Below the pieces are notes generated by a model that made no database searches, was not told the origin of the DNA, and worked only from the letters and a program-made list of their open reading frames with translations. The translations under genes were made by a program, and so were the position numbers. A stretch of DNA of 60,335 bases, taken from an uncultured Porphyromonadaceae bacterium. GTDB lineage: Bacteria > Bacteroidota > Bacteroidia > Bacteroidales > Muribaculaceae. How positions within the stretch are numbered: the first letter of the stretch is position 1; the number at the start of each line of letters is the position of its first letter. Location of the stretch: assembly GCA_937892215.1 (NCBI GenBank), contig CALAVE010000040.1, forward strand, positions 1-60,335, read 5' to 3'. Below are positions 26,854-36,900 of the stretch, piece after piece.

Positions 26854-27813
26854 ATGCAATTTTTTTTCAAATTCGAACCGCTATTTAAGCGTGTACTCTG
26901 GGGCGGCAACAAGATTGCCCTGCTTAAGGGTATTTCGCTCCCTCACTCCGACGTGGGCGAGAGTTGGGAAGTTTCTGGTGTCAAAGGCCACGAGTCCATT
27001 GTCGCTAATGGCCCGGAAAAGGGATTGTCTCTCAGACAACTAACCGAAAAATACGGCCCCGACTTGATTGGCGAAAAAAACTATGCCATCACCGGCAACG
27101 AATTCCCCATTCTCATCAAAATCATCGATGCGCACGACCAACTCTCCATCCAGGTCCACCCCAACGACAATCAGGCGCACCTTCGAGGCGAAACCAGCGG
27201 CAAAAGCGAAATGTGGTACATCCTCGAAACCGAGCCGGATGCGACCATCTTGTCTGGACTCAGCCGGCGCACCGACAAGGCCGAGTTTGAGTCTCTGCTC
27301 TCTCACGGCGACATCACCTCCATCCTCACCTGCCACCACTCGCACGTCGGCGATGTGTTCAACCTGCCCGCACGACGCATCCACTCCATCGGTGCCGGAA
27401 ATCTGCTGGTCGAGATCCAGCAACCCAGCGACATCACTTACCGGGTCTATGATTTCGACCGGACCGATGCTAACGGCAACAAGCGTGAACTACACACCAG
27501 TCTGGCCTTGGACACCGCCGACTTCGATGATGTCGTGAAACATCCCCAGGCTAATGTCCCCTCTGGCAATGCCATGCTTCTCAGCACTCCGCAGTTCACG
27601 GTCTGGAGGCACGAAGTGCCTGGCAAAGAGTCTGTCCCACTGCCCAACAAGTCTTTCTTAACTCTCACATGCATTGGCGGCGAAGCAAGCATATCTTCAG
27701 CCGAAAGCGATGAAACCGCTACGCTCAAGTGCGGCGAATCGCTCCTCATCGCGGCAGCTGCCCGGCAGGTCACTCTCACCGGTAACGCCACTCTCATCGT
27801 AGCCACTAAGTAG
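26854..27813 (+). CDS. manA: Mannose-6-phosphate isomerase, class I
   Basis: This 319-residue zinc enzyme interconverts mannose-6-P and fructose-6-P, feeding GDP-mannose synthesis or mannose catabolism. The cupin zinc site is visible in QVHPNDNQAH (Gln and His ligands), the downstream KSEMWYIL (Glu), and ARRIHSIGAG (His). The short form (about 320 residues) matches Firmicutes- and Bacteroidota-type enzymes. The next gene starts 2 bp after its stop, indicating an operon. Confidence 0.93.
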   Translation: MQFFFKFEPLFKRVLWGGNKIALLKGISLPHSDVGESWEVSGVKGHESIVANGPEKGLSLRQLTEKYGPDLIGEKNYAITGNEFPILIKIIDAHDQLSIQVHPNDNQAHLRGETSGKSEMWYILETEPDATILSGLSRRTDKAEFESLLSHGDITSILTCHHSHVGDVFNLPARRIHSIGAGNLLVEIQQPSDITYRVYDFDRTDANGNKRELHTSLALDTADFDDVVKHPQANVPSGNAMLLSTPQFTVWRHEVPGKESVPLPNKSFLTLTCIGGEASISSAESDETATLKCGESLLIAAAARQVTLTGNATLIVATK

Positions 27814-27815
27814 TT

Positions 27816-28349
27816 ATGGAACAAGATTTTGAAAAACTTCTTCACTCCGATTTACACCGCTTCCTCATGAGTTGCGGTCAGTGCGACCCCATTTTCCCGC
27901 TTTGCCCCGATGTGGAAGATAAGTGGGAACTTATCGGCAACTCGTTTCTGCCCGATGCCGTGAAGGAATTCGACCTATACCCCACCGCGGTGCTCGGTTG
28001 GAGCTTCTACGTCGGCATGGCCATGGCACAGTTCTGGCATGAGGACTGGCAACTCTACGGCAATATGCCCAATCCCTACCGCTACCTCCGCGACAAGCGC
28101 GGGTTCGACTGCCTCGACGAATATGTCCGGGAAGACGTACTTTTGCTCAGAGGCGACGACTATGATAGGGCCGAGAAACTGGCCGGTGACTGCGCGGCAC
28201 GCACCCACAGTATGCTGCTTCATGCCCATCTGGAGCCTGGCACGCCGCAAGCCTTCAAGGCCTTCGTCTCCTGCCTGCACCAACTCTACCTCGCCGGCAT
28301 GGCTGCACGCCTGCACCAACTCGGCTACGAAATGAAAAAGTTTTCATAA
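27816..28349 (+). CDS. Conserved-looking hypothetical, cotranscribed with manA
   Basis: This 177-residue protein has no signal peptide and is not recognised. It is rich in aromatic residues and Cys near the N terminus (SCGQCDPIFPLCPD), with two helical segments around WSFYVGMAMAQFWHEDW and a C-terminal helix. The Cys pattern CGQC...C could bind metal, but that is a guess. The 2-bp spacing after manA implies translational coupling. A GC-rich hairpin follows. Confidence 0.7.
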   Translation: MEQDFEKLLHSDLHRFLMSCGQCDPIFPLCPDVEDKWELIGNSFLPDAVKEFDLYPTAVLGWSFYVGMAMAQFWHEDWQLYGNMPNPYRYLRDKRGFDCLDEYVREDVLLLRGDDYDRAEKLAGDCAARTHSMLLHAHLEPGTPQAFKAFVSCLHQLYLAGMAARLHQLGYEMKKFS

Positions 28350-28392
28350 CCGCGGCACGCTCTATCCGCCACTGGCGATTACCTCATAACAT

Positions 28393-28446
28393 CGGCCCCG
28401 CCACGACAAAAGCAAAACTACTGTGTGGCGGGGCCGCTATTTGGTT
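28393..28446. terminator. Bidirectional GC-rich hairpin between convergent genes
   Basis: A perfect 12-bp stem, CGGCCCCGCCAC (28393-28404) with GTGGCGGGGCCG (28435-28446), has a 30-nt A/C-rich loop. It lies between convergent genes, and the T tract is short on either side. Confidence 0.6.
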
Positions 28447-28463
28447 ATAAAATCGATTGGCGC

Positions 28464-29609
28464 TTACTTGATTATAACTTTCCGATGACCATGGATATAA
28501 ATGCCGCTCACCGTGGGCTTGCCGCCAAGCCTGCGACCGTCTATCGCGTACCAGTCATCGTTGTCCTCCATTTCTGCTTCAATCGTTGTTATTCCGGTTG
28601 GCACATCGCCAATCTCTATGTTGAACGATGTCGGATGTGCCGATTCGCCATCTTCACCCAACTTGAGGCATGCGCTGCTTGCCCCGAGTTGAGCCCCTGA
28701 TACTGCGTAGCTCGGCTGCAGCTCATCGCTGAGCAGGAGCACACTATTCTCGTCGTCAGATGTGATGCTCTTTTCATCGTACGTTCCTATGAAGCGTACT
28801 CGGTTTGCTCCCACCTCACCGTTGTCATAACTCTGGTCGGTATCGTCTATTGTCACGCCGCTGAACACCGGACTCACCACATTGTGCGCTTCGTCGTTCT
28901 CATAGTCCTCAGCCTTCGCCCACTTGATGATGTACGGTGTGCCGGCCTCCAGTTCACTCACGGCATCACCGAACTCCAGGTTCAGCGTCGTCCCGTTTTC
29001 CTCGGTAGTGCTTGCAATGCGGGCTCGCGCTCCGGCAGCCTTATTCTCGCTGATGCTGGCAGCCACAAGTGGATGTACCTCCGCACCGTCCAGCACACTT
29101 CCGCTGAGTGTCAGGTCAAATGGCAGTGTAATGGTGCCCCATGTGCCGTCTTTCAGAAGCGTGCGGTCTTTCAGCACCACCGGCATACTTACACCTTTGT
29201 AGGTGCTCAGCACCTCGCTGTTCGCGGCTCCGTCGCATATCGCCACAGCGGGAACCATCGTCTTGCCGCCTATATTCTCGGTTGTCGCCACCACAGGCTC
29301 ACTCTCCAGAACAAAAGTCTTGTCCTCGGCAAATGTGATGCTTTCCAAGATGCTGTTCACTCTGTTTTTGTAGCCGGTGCAATAAATGAAGTCTTCGGGG
29401 GCGGTCCAGCCCAGCGCCAGCGTGCCGCTATTGTAATAGTTGCCACCCGCCTCGTAGCCCGGGCCGATGCCGGGAGCAAAGTCGGGATTGCCCGAGGCCG
29501 TCACCTGCCCGCCGTTGATCTCGATGTCGCCGCACACGCCATAGTTGTCAGCCCATGCAAGTTGCAGTGCCATGCAAAGCATCGCTAATAAAATAATCCC
29601 TTTTTTCAT
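28464..29609 (-). CDS. Secreted protein with GIYI-type C-terminal tail
   Basis: This 381-residue protein has a Sec signal peptide (MKKGIILLAMLCMALQLAWA, cut near residue 20). Just after it comes a glycine-rich segment, DIEINGGQVTASGN...GIGPG, of the kind seen in Bacteroidota surface repeats. The bulk is beta-rich with no recognised enzyme motif. The last 35 residues (YAIDGRRLGGKP...SGIYIHGHRKVIIK) match the recurrent C-terminal tail of Bacteroidales exported proteins, also present on the LRR protein at 32372-33916. It is probably cell-surface or T9SS-related. The ligand is unknown. Confidence 0.65.
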   Translation of the reverse strand: MKKGIILLAMLCMALQLAWADNYGVCGDIEINGGQVTASGNPDFAPGIGPGYEAGGNYYNSGTLALGWTAPEDFIYCTGYKNRVNSILESITFAEDKTFVLESEPVVATTENIGGKTMVPAVAICDGAANSEVLSTYKGVSMPVVLKDRTLLKDGTWGTITLPFDLTLSGSVLDGAEVHPLVAASISENKAAGARARIASTTEENGTTLNLEFGDAVSELEAGTPYIIKWAKAEDYENDEAHNVVSPVFSGVTIDDTDQSYDNGEVGANRVRFIGTYDEKSITSDDENSVLLLSDELQPSYAVSGAQLGASSACLKLGEDGESAHPTSFNIEIGDVPTGITTIEAEMEDNDDWYAIDGRRLGGKPTVSGIYIHGHRKVIIK

Positions 29610-29712
29610 ACCCTTTATACTAATATTTACTTAATTTATTAACATCTATGCATATTTCGCCAAAATTCTTGAACTATGCAAGCAGTTACCCCATGTCCCC
29701 ACCTAATATGCG

Positions 29713-29737
29713 AAAAAAGCCTCCCTTTCGGAAGGCT
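29713..29737 (-). terminator. Terminator of tRNA-Asp
   Basis: On the minus strand, AGCCTTCC-GAAA-GGGAGGCT forms an 8-bp stem with one wobble and a GNRA loop, followed by six T residues, just downstream of the tRNA. Confidence 0.85.
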
Positions 29738-29743
29738 CTCTTG

Positions 29744-29817
29744 CGGTGCGTACAGGACTCGAACCAGCGACCTCCTGCGTGACAGGCAGGCATTCTAACC
29801 AACTGAACTAACGCACC
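29744..29817 (-). tRNA. tRNA-Asp (GTC)
   Basis: The 74-nt minus-strand cloverleaf has a 7-bp acceptor stem GGTGCGT/ACGCACC. The D arm contains AGTTCAGTTGGTTAGAA. The anticodon stem CCTGC/GCAGG carries the loop CTGTCAC, with anticodon GTC at 29781-29783. The T arm contains GGTTCGAGTCC. Discriminator G73 agrees with tRNA-Asp identity. CCA is not encoded. Confidence 0.95.
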
Positions 29818-29939
29818 AGCTTTTCGCAATTGCGTTGCAAAGTTACTACAACTTTTTTTATCTGCAAATTTTTTTACCGCTTTTTTTGAAAAAATCCGCA
29901 AAAACCGCCAAAAATACGCGCTTATCGCGATTTACAGCC

Positions 29940-30812
29940 CTAAATTTCGCTCATTTTCTGTGCATATTCTGTCATAATTCCGGCTTCTTCCAGCATATAC
30001 GTCGGTATCTCAAAATCCAACTTGCCATCTGCATACGACGCTATCTCGTATGGCTGATACACGAAGTGAAGCGTAGCACCATCAAAGTAGAACGCCGACG
30101 GAAGCGGCAACAGCGGCTCATAAATGAAATAACCGGTTTTCTCCACAAGTTGCTCCATCGTTTCCACATTATTCGCGTTCAGTAGGCTCTGAGTCGCCAC
30201 TTTCTGCAACCTCACAGTATCGGTAACGATGTCCGTCAGCCGAAGCACCTTGTCCAGTTTGGCGTCGTAACTCACATACGTGAATCCATACATCCCGTGC
30301 ATCGCTCCGGCCAAATATGAACTATGCATCATCTCAAACACAAAGACCCGACCATTGTTACTCTTCAAGTTCAGTATCTTGCGGCACGTATTCATCTGAC
30401 TCGGCTCCATGTTCTCCGTTGCCATCTTCTTCACTTGGCGCACATTTTCCACATCAGTATAGCAAACGTATTTTTGCAACTCTGCAACAATGCCGCTTGC
30501 CGTGTACCCCGCTCTGCTTTTTAACGTTACATCGCCATTAGTCGGAATCAAGTCATTAGCAAGGGCCTCGCTAAGTACCACCGACTTCTTCCCGTTCACC
30601 TTCTCCGGCCAGAATAGCCGCCAGTCATTCTCCTGATAAAACACTCCGCCATTGCTATCGTCCCCGTAACCGGGCATCTCAAACGTCAGCACGCTTTCGC
30701 CCTCGTACGTTACAAAGGTGGTTTCACCGCTCACTGTATTCCGCTGTGCGGCGGCATCTTTACATGCTAATACGGCCAGTACCAGCGCGGCCATTAATAT
30801 AAATCTCTTCAT
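29940..30812 (-). CDS. DUF3298-like (RsiV-type domain) lipoprotein
   Basis: This 290-residue protein has a signal peptide whose lipobox VLAC makes Cys17 the likely lipid anchor. The C-terminal domain ends in FVYQPYEIASYADGKLDF, a hallmark of the DUF3298 domain also found in RsiV and PdaC-type envelope proteins; a DUF4163-like part may precede it. No transmembrane anti-sigma region is present, so it is not RsiV itself. Envelope location is likely and the role unknown. It lies between tRNA-Asp and a symporter gene. Confidence 0.72.
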   Translation of the reverse strand: MKRFILMAALVLAVLACKDAAAQRNTVSGETTFVTYEGESVLTFEMPGYGDDSNGGVFYQENDWRLFWPEKVNGKKSVVLSEALANDLIPTNGDVTLKSRAGYTASGIVAELQKYVCYTDVENVRQVKKMATENMEPSQMNTCRKILNLKSNNGRVFVFEMMHSSYLAGAMHGMYGFTYVSYDAKLDKVLRLTDIVTDTVRLQKVATQSLLNANNVETMEQLVEKTGYFIYEPLLPLPSAFYFDGATLHFVYQPYEIASYADGKLDFEIPTYMLEEAGIMTEYAQKMSEI

Positions 30813-30881
30813 CTTTCTTATCTTTATTCGTTTCTCTTAACATGGGGTCTGCCTGGCATGCTTCCTTCGCCATTTGGCGGC

Positions 30882-32249
30882 TCAGGCCTCCTTGGCAAAA
30901 TAACTGTTCGCCAGTTTCTTCACCCTTGGACTCAACTTAATCAGTGTCACCATCGTACACAGCGCCATCAGCGCGAATGCAAGGTCCATAAAGCCCACCA
31001 GCGCATCCAGCGGTATTACCGCTGCCACCAGTATCATCGCCAGGTAGAAGTAGTTGTAATAGTGCGCTTTATCCGCCCCAAAGAGGAAGTTTGTGCACTT
31101 CTGCCCGTAGTATGAATACGAGAACATCGTGGAGAATGCGAAGAAAAACACTATCACCATCAGCAGGTATTGACCCACTCCGGGAAGCATCTGCCCGAAC
31201 GCGCCAAGCGCGATATACAGTCCTTTCACGTCGGTTATTCCCACGTAATTGCCCGCTATCAGGATGGGAATTGCCGTGAGGGTGCACACTATTCCTGAAT
31301 CTATGGCCGGAGCAAGCATCGCTATCAGGCCTTCGCGCACTGCATCAGTATTATGGCTCGCACCATGCATCATCGAAGCCGTTCCCACTCCAGCCTCATT
31401 GATAAAGGCTGCTCGGCGGGCCCCGGTGAGCGCGATAAACGCGAATGCCCCAAATCCTGCCTCAAAACTGAACGCGCTCTGGAAAATGGATGCGAAAACG
31501 CCCGGCAACGCCTTCACGTTCAGCACCATAATCACACCCACAAGTATGAAATAGATAATCACCATCGTCGGCACTATCTTCGATGCCAACTTGGCTATCC
31601 GGTTTATGCCGCCCAGTATCACCGAGCCCACTATAAGCACTATCGCTATTCCCAGACCGAAGCGCAACCACACAGTGTTCTCTACACCGGCCGGCGTGGT
31701 GAACACTGTGGTTATCGACTCCACCAACTGGTTGGCTTGCATAAAGCACAATGTCCCGAACAGCCCGAAGAACGCGAATGCATACGCCATCGGGCGCCAC
31801 TTTCGGCTCATGGCCGTAGTGATAATATACATCGGACCGCCCTGAACTTCACCGGCCGAGTCCTTCCCCTTATACAGGATTGATAGCGTTCCCTCGAAAA
31901 ACTTGGTGGACATTCCCACTATGGCACTCACCCACATCCAGAATATCACACCGGGACCGCCTATCGTTAGCGCTATCGCCACTCCCGCTATGTTTCCCAT
32001 TCCCACCGTCGCGGCTATCGCACTCAGCAACGCCTGCATCGAACTGATTTGCCCTGTCTGCTTCCCGGCCTGGGTGGCTTGCTTCTGTCGCAGCGCTCGC
32101 AGTGCCTGCGGGAATCGCCTGATGGATACCGCTCCGGAATAGCAAAACAGGAACAAGCCTCCCCCAATCAGGAGAAGGAACTCTGGATAGCCGCAAACAA
32201 AATCACTTGCGGAAATTATCCACTCACTCAATGTTTCCAAAAAATTCAT
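30882..32249 (-). CDS. AGCS-family sodium:alanine-type symporter, copy 2
   Basis: This 455-residue inner-membrane Na+-coupled amino-acid carrier has the signature GMGNIAGVAIALTIGGPG and FINEAGVGTASMMHGA further on, with about eleven helices. It is clearly a different subgroup from copy 1 (7622-9046): the motif after FINEAG reads VGTASM rather than EGSAPN, so substrates may differ. The ATG at 32249 lies 5 nt after a -7 box. Confidence 0.9.
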   Translation of the reverse strand: MNFLETLSEWIISASDFVCGYPEFLLLIGGGLFLFCYSGAVSIRRFPQALRALRQKQATQAGKQTGQISSMQALLSAIAATVGMGNIAGVAIALTIGGPGVIFWMWVSAIVGMSTKFFEGTLSILYKGKDSAGEVQGGPMYIITTAMSRKWRPMAYAFAFFGLFGTLCFMQANQLVESITTVFTTPAGVENTVWLRFGLGIAIVLIVGSVILGGINRIAKLASKIVPTMVIIYFILVGVIMVLNVKALPGVFASIFQSAFSFEAGFGAFAFIALTGARRAAFINEAGVGTASMMHGASHNTDAVREGLIAMLAPAIDSGIVCTLTAIPILIAGNYVGITDVKGLYIALGAFGQMLPGVGQYLLMVIVFFFAFSTMFSYSYYGQKCTNFLFGADKAHYYNYFYLAMILVAAVIPLDALVGFMDLAFALMALCTMVTLIKLSPRVKKLANSYFAKEA

Positions 32250-32254
32250 ATCCG

Positions 32255-32262
32255 CAAAGGTA
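32255..32262 (-). promoter_or_regulatory. -7 element abutting symporter copy 2
   Basis: TACCTTTG on the minus strand fits TAnnTTTG. The 5-nt gap to the ATG implies a leaderless transcript. The expected -33 region runs into the hairpin at 32284-32326. Confidence 0.45.
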
Positions 32263-32283
32263 ATAATTTTATCGGAGATTTAC

Positions 32284-32326
32284 CTGAATCGGCCATTAGG
32301 TTTTATTCCTAATGGCCGATTTTCAG
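32284..32326. repeat. Hairpin with recurring CGGCCATTAGG motif
   Basis: A 13-bp perfect stem, ATCGGCCATTAGG (32288-32300) with CCTAATGGCCGAT (32308-32320), has a 7-nt loop and outer CTGA/TCAG pairing. It lies downstream of the LRR gene and could act as its terminator, although no T run follows on the minus strand. Closely related arms bound the element at 55123-55305. Confidence 0.7.
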
Positions 32327-32371
32327 GTTTATCACTCAGCGAATTCATGCGATTACAATCTCCCTCTTACC

Positions 32372-33916
32372 TCACTTTACCGATATCTTCTTTCCGTTTC
32401 GGATATAAAGACCAGGTGTCGGATTATCGCCCACCGGACGCCCAAGCAGGTCGTAGTATCTGCCATCGCCTTCCGCATCGGCCCTTATTTCGGTGATACC
32501 GGTTATTATAGGCTTGTCAGGCATATCAATGGCACTCACTTCGTAGGTCATCGTAACCTCGTTTTCATTCGCCTCTGCTCTTCGCTTCGCGCCGGCCGGC
32601 TCTTCAGCCGCGCTCTTCAGCCGCAGCACAGCGTTGAACGAATAGTAGCCGTCTTCCACCAGCGTGGGTAATGCCGCACCGCCAACCTGCTCATCGCTGA
32701 GTACAAACCCGCCGGTCAGACCGTCTGGATTCACATTCGTTATATAACCGCTCGGCGGAAGGACAAATTTATTGCTCCCGCTGTACAAAGCCCACTCTAT
32801 CAACGCCACTTCCTGGGGTTTCGGGCGCACGAATGCGTAGGTCACTCCATCATCGCCTTCCTGCGTCCGTCCCATCAGCGAGGCCGCGATGTAGGTGTTT
32901 CGCACATAGGGGGGCTGCTCTCCTCGGGTGGGCGTGGACGACACTTCTATCACGGGGTTCTTCTTATCCACAAGAACGCCTTTTACTGTCCCGCCTGCAA
33001 TCTTATAATCCACAAATGTCTGAGGCGAGGCCACGTTCTTCAGCAGCACCCAGTTGCTCTGATCGTAAACATTGCCTCGGTTCGAAAGCAAGCCTGTACC
33101 GGCCATATAATCGGTCTCGTCTTCTCCCACTTGGTCAGGGGTCAGCCAGCCATTGTCGTCTTTAACGTACAGGTCGCCGTTCGCACCGGCATAAACAGCC
33201 GTAAGTTCATCACTCACAGTGTACTCGCGCCCCTCCACGCCATAGTTCACTATCCACTGAAGTGGATATGCGTCGCCATCCACTACCTGCGTCAGCCAGG
33301 CATCAAACTTGCCCGATTTCACATACGCGGTGAGCATTCCTGCCGGTACGTGGATTATGGTATGCTCATTTGTGTTGAACTCCACTCCGCCGCCCTGCTC
33401 CGGCGTTTCGTGAAACACTCCGTCCCACCAACCGAAGTCTTCCAGATTGGCTGCATCCATAAGGAAATACACATCGGTAACGCCTGTGCATCCGTAGAAC
33501 GAGCGCGAACCTATGTCGTTAACTGTGGACGGAAACGTGAACGTCGTCAGACCGGTACAGAACGAGAACGCCTCCTCGCCTATCGTCTCCAAGCCCTCCG
33601 ACAGAACCACATTCTTCAGGTTATAGCACCTGTTAAACGCATTACTCGCTATCGACGTGATTCCGGCATCCACCGTCACCGATATGATATCCGTATTGTC
33701 CTCAAAGGCTCCCGATTCAATTTTTGTAACTTCGGTCTCGTCCACTTCTCCCAGTATGTGAAGGTGCTGCACAGGAGCTGACTCATCCGCTCCGGTCACC
33801 ACATAGTGCGCATTCACTTTGTGATAAACCACTCCTTCTATTGTCACATCACCGGCAGCATACCCCACCCACGAGGTAAGCGCCACAAGCGCCATCGCTA
33901 ATATAATTCGCTTCAT
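32372..33916 (-). CDS. BspA-type leucine-rich-repeat secreted protein
   Basis: This 514-residue protein has a Sec signal peptide (about 1-20). LRR_5/BspA-like repeats run over roughly residues 60-150 (IESGAFEDN, IASNAFNRC, IGEEAFSFC, IGSRSFYGC). A longer beta-rich region follows, and the C-terminal tail YYDLLGRPVGDNPTPGLYIR ends in basic residues. BspA-type repeats commonly mediate adhesion to host or bacterial surfaces. Its ATG overlaps the stop of the giant cargo gene (33913-33916), so the two are coupled. A related tail occurs on the protein at 28464-29609. Confidence 0.8.
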   Translation of the reverse strand: MKRIILAMALVALTSWVGYAAGDVTIEGVVYHKVNAHYVVTGADESAPVQHLHILGEVDETEVTKIESGAFEDNTDIISVTVDAGITSIASNAFNRCYNLKNVVLSEGLETIGEEAFSFCTGLTTFTFPSTVNDIGSRSFYGCTGVTDVYFLMDAANLEDFGWWDGVFHETPEQGGGVEFNTNEHTIIHVPAGMLTAYVKSGKFDAWLTQVVDGDAYPLQWIVNYGVEGREYTVSDELTAVYAGANGDLYVKDDNGWLTPDQVGEDETDYMAGTGLLSNRGNVYDQSNWVLLKNVASPQTFVDYKIAGGTVKGVLVDKKNPVIEVSSTPTRGEQPPYVRNTYIAASLMGRTQEGDDGVTYAFVRPKPQEVALIEWALYSGSNKFVLPPSGYITNVNPDGLTGGFVLSDEQVGGAALPTLVEDGYYSFNAVLRLKSAAEEPAGAKRRAEANENEVTMTYEVSAIDMPDKPIITGITEIRADAEGDGRYYDLLGRPVGDNPTPGLYIRNGKKISVK

Positions 33917-36900
33917 CTCTTCAGTATTCGTTTAACTGCTTTATTATTATCCAGTGTCACCGCCTCCACGAAATATACTCCGTTCGGCAGATGACTCAGG
34001 TTCACGCTCACCATGTTGTCGCCTATGTTCGCCACTTGCTCCACCATCGCTCCGCTGGCCGAATACACCTCCACCGACTTGAGCAGGCTGCCGGAGTGTA
34101 CCTTCACCAGGTCGCGAACAATCGTCGGTGTTATCACTATCCGGCCATCATTCTCCTGAACCTCGTCTATGCCGCTTGTGCTGATGGTCAGCTTCGTGGG
34201 CTCGTCCAGGTCACCATAGATTACGTCACTGTACCACGTCAGAGTCTCGTTCAGTTTCACTACCTTGTCCTTGTAAACCGTTGCGAACGTCACTTCCTGA
34301 CCGCCCTCCGACGCGTTGCCGGCTATCGTCAGCAGGTAGTAGCCGTCCTCCGTCGCGGTGGTCACCCCTCGGCACTCGTCACCTATGAAGGCTGCCACGG
34401 TCAGCGTATCCACAGGCACGTCGTTCACCATCACCTGTGCCACCACGTTCATGTTGTCGCTGAACTGGTGGTGGTCAACCGGTGTGAACGGCGAATGCTT
34501 CTTCGCCACCCTACCCATCTGCGACAAATACGACTTATACGACCCGTCGATGGTCGGATAGCGGAATGTAACATCCTCAGGATTGTAAGAATAGTAGTAA
34601 TAACCCATTCCGGGAATCACCGCCTTCAAGTCTCCTTCCCACTTGTAGCCGTCGAAGAACGCCACCTGATTTTTACTCTTCACTATGTCGCCTCGAGTAG
34701 GATTCAAGTTAGCGAATGCCTCTGCCAAACTCAGATTGTAAATCGATAGCGGACCTATCCAGTTCCAGCCGTTGGAGATGGTCTGTGTCGTCGTCTCGGT
34801 GTCGATTCTGCCGCCCGTGAAAGTGCTCCTAATGTCTTCCTTCACCTTCACCTTGTACAGTTTGCCCACTTGCATACTCGACAGACCGCTCTCTGCCCAC
34901 TTTGTGCCACTGTTCATAGCGAATCCTTCCTTGCCCTTAACGGTGTTGAACACCTTAGCATGGCCAAACACGCTCTCCAAGTCATCCTTGTCTTTATCCG
35001 GCTTCACATAGAGCGAAATCCAGTTCCAGCCTGTCTTAAAGTCACACAGTTGCTCTATCCTGTCACTTGACTTCCATATCACAGGATTGTCGTATGAACC
35101 CTTCAAGTCGTTCGGACGATAATTCAGTTTCACCTCTTCGCCGTCAATCATCGTGAGCACATCGCCCAGTACCACGCCCCGCTCGGCATCATAGATGCGG
35201 AACGTTATGGGCTTGTCCTTGGTGACATCTTCCACACCATACACGTTCATGTTCACGAAGTACGCATCTCTGCTTACCATCAGCTCAGGCGACGACACGC
35301 CACAGCAATTCTCGCCCACGAACGCCGCTATCTTGGTCATGCTGTTGCTGCATATCCTGTCATCAAAGTATATCTGGCCTATTATGTTCATCGAACTTTC
35401 ATAATCATCCGGGTTCACGCTCCAGTCCGGCTCATTTCCGCGTACCGTAACCTGCATCAGTAGCGGAGCGCAGATGTCATCATCGTTCACAGCATAAGCG
35501 TATATCAGATGCGTCCCCACCGGTGCGTCGGCTCCCACTATGAACTCCATCGTCATCTCTTCATCCAGTGCGATCACTCCCGATGGATGTAACACTTGTA
35601 TCCATGATGGTAATCCGGAAATTACGTAATGAGTGCTTTCCCTACCCTTATTCCGCAGACTCGCATAGAATGTCATGCTCGTCAGTCGGTCTTTCACCAT
35701 CTCTATTTTGCTCTCCTGCCACTCAAGGGTATTGTAGTCAACCACAGCACTCCACGTAATGGTCTCCGACAGGTTGTCGTGTATGTCGCGCACATTTTTC
35801 ACGATGAATGTAAGCAAGTTGCCCTGCATTCTCGACGGCAATGTGTTCAGGTCGATGTAAATCTCGTCCGATGATGCCGTGAAGTCAAATTCAAGGTTCT
35901 GCTTCAGCGGTGAGGTTCGCATCGCCGGTGCCGTAGCGGCTTGTACCACGCCTTCGCCCAGCGCTGCATCCACTCCGAATCTGGTCGCGTACGGTGCGTT
36001 GTTGGCAAGGCTGAACTCTGCCACTACATTATTGTTGGCATCAAGAAGGCGGTGTTCCATCGGATAGTATGCTACAAGACCCGAAACCGTAGCAGTGTCC
36101 ATCTGATTATAGCGGTTGGCTATAATCGACGTTCCGTCGCATGCTGCGTTCCAGATGCGAACTTCGTCAATGTCGCCGGTGAAATGCTGTTCTTCCTTGA
36201 TTATCTGCTCATGCTCGGGGTCGCGCTTCAGGATGGAACCGATGTACATATAGTCACTGGCCGGGGTAGGAACGTCCTGCTCTGCCATTGTCTTTATGGC
36301 ATTACCGTCCAGATAAGCCACAGCGCTCACTCCGCGATGCACGTTCAGTGCCAGGTGATGCCAGTTTCCGTCGTTATAGTCGGTATTCGAAAGGATAATC
36401 GGCAGACCGTTGGTCGTGAGCGAAGAAAGGGTGTCGTTATATATCTGCATAATCAGCGAGTTGTCATAGTCAAACCCAACTGAGATTTTGTCGGTAACCG
36501 AGAGCAACGTAGCGCCGGCATTCTTACCTTTCTCGCCGCGGAACCATGTCTCCACCACGTAACTGTCTGTTTCACGAGGTGAAATCGTACCCATCGGTAT
36601 CTTGATGCTGTTTGTTCCGTCAAGGTGCGCGGCAAGGTTCGTGTTCTCCACGTTCCACGACTCTGCGGGCAGATGGATGTTGCGCCCGCGAGCATAGTCG
36701 GTCACCACGGTGCCATGACCCTCGTTCATCTTCCAGTAGCCCACCAGACCGGGCAAGTATGGAGCCACTGCCTCATCCTTCTGACCAAGTTGCGAACGTA
36801 CAGGATTGTTCTTGTTCCAGATTACCAGTTCGTGCATCATGCCCGTGTAGTCGCGGCCCAGAGTCAACTGTCCGCTGCCGTTGTAGTCGGGCACAATGGC

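Noticed and set aside
29940..30812. RsiV-type anti-sigma factor
   Set aside because: The DUF3298-like end is present, but there is no cytoplasmic anti-sigma segment or transmembrane helix beyond the lipoprotein signal, and no sigma gene adjoins it.
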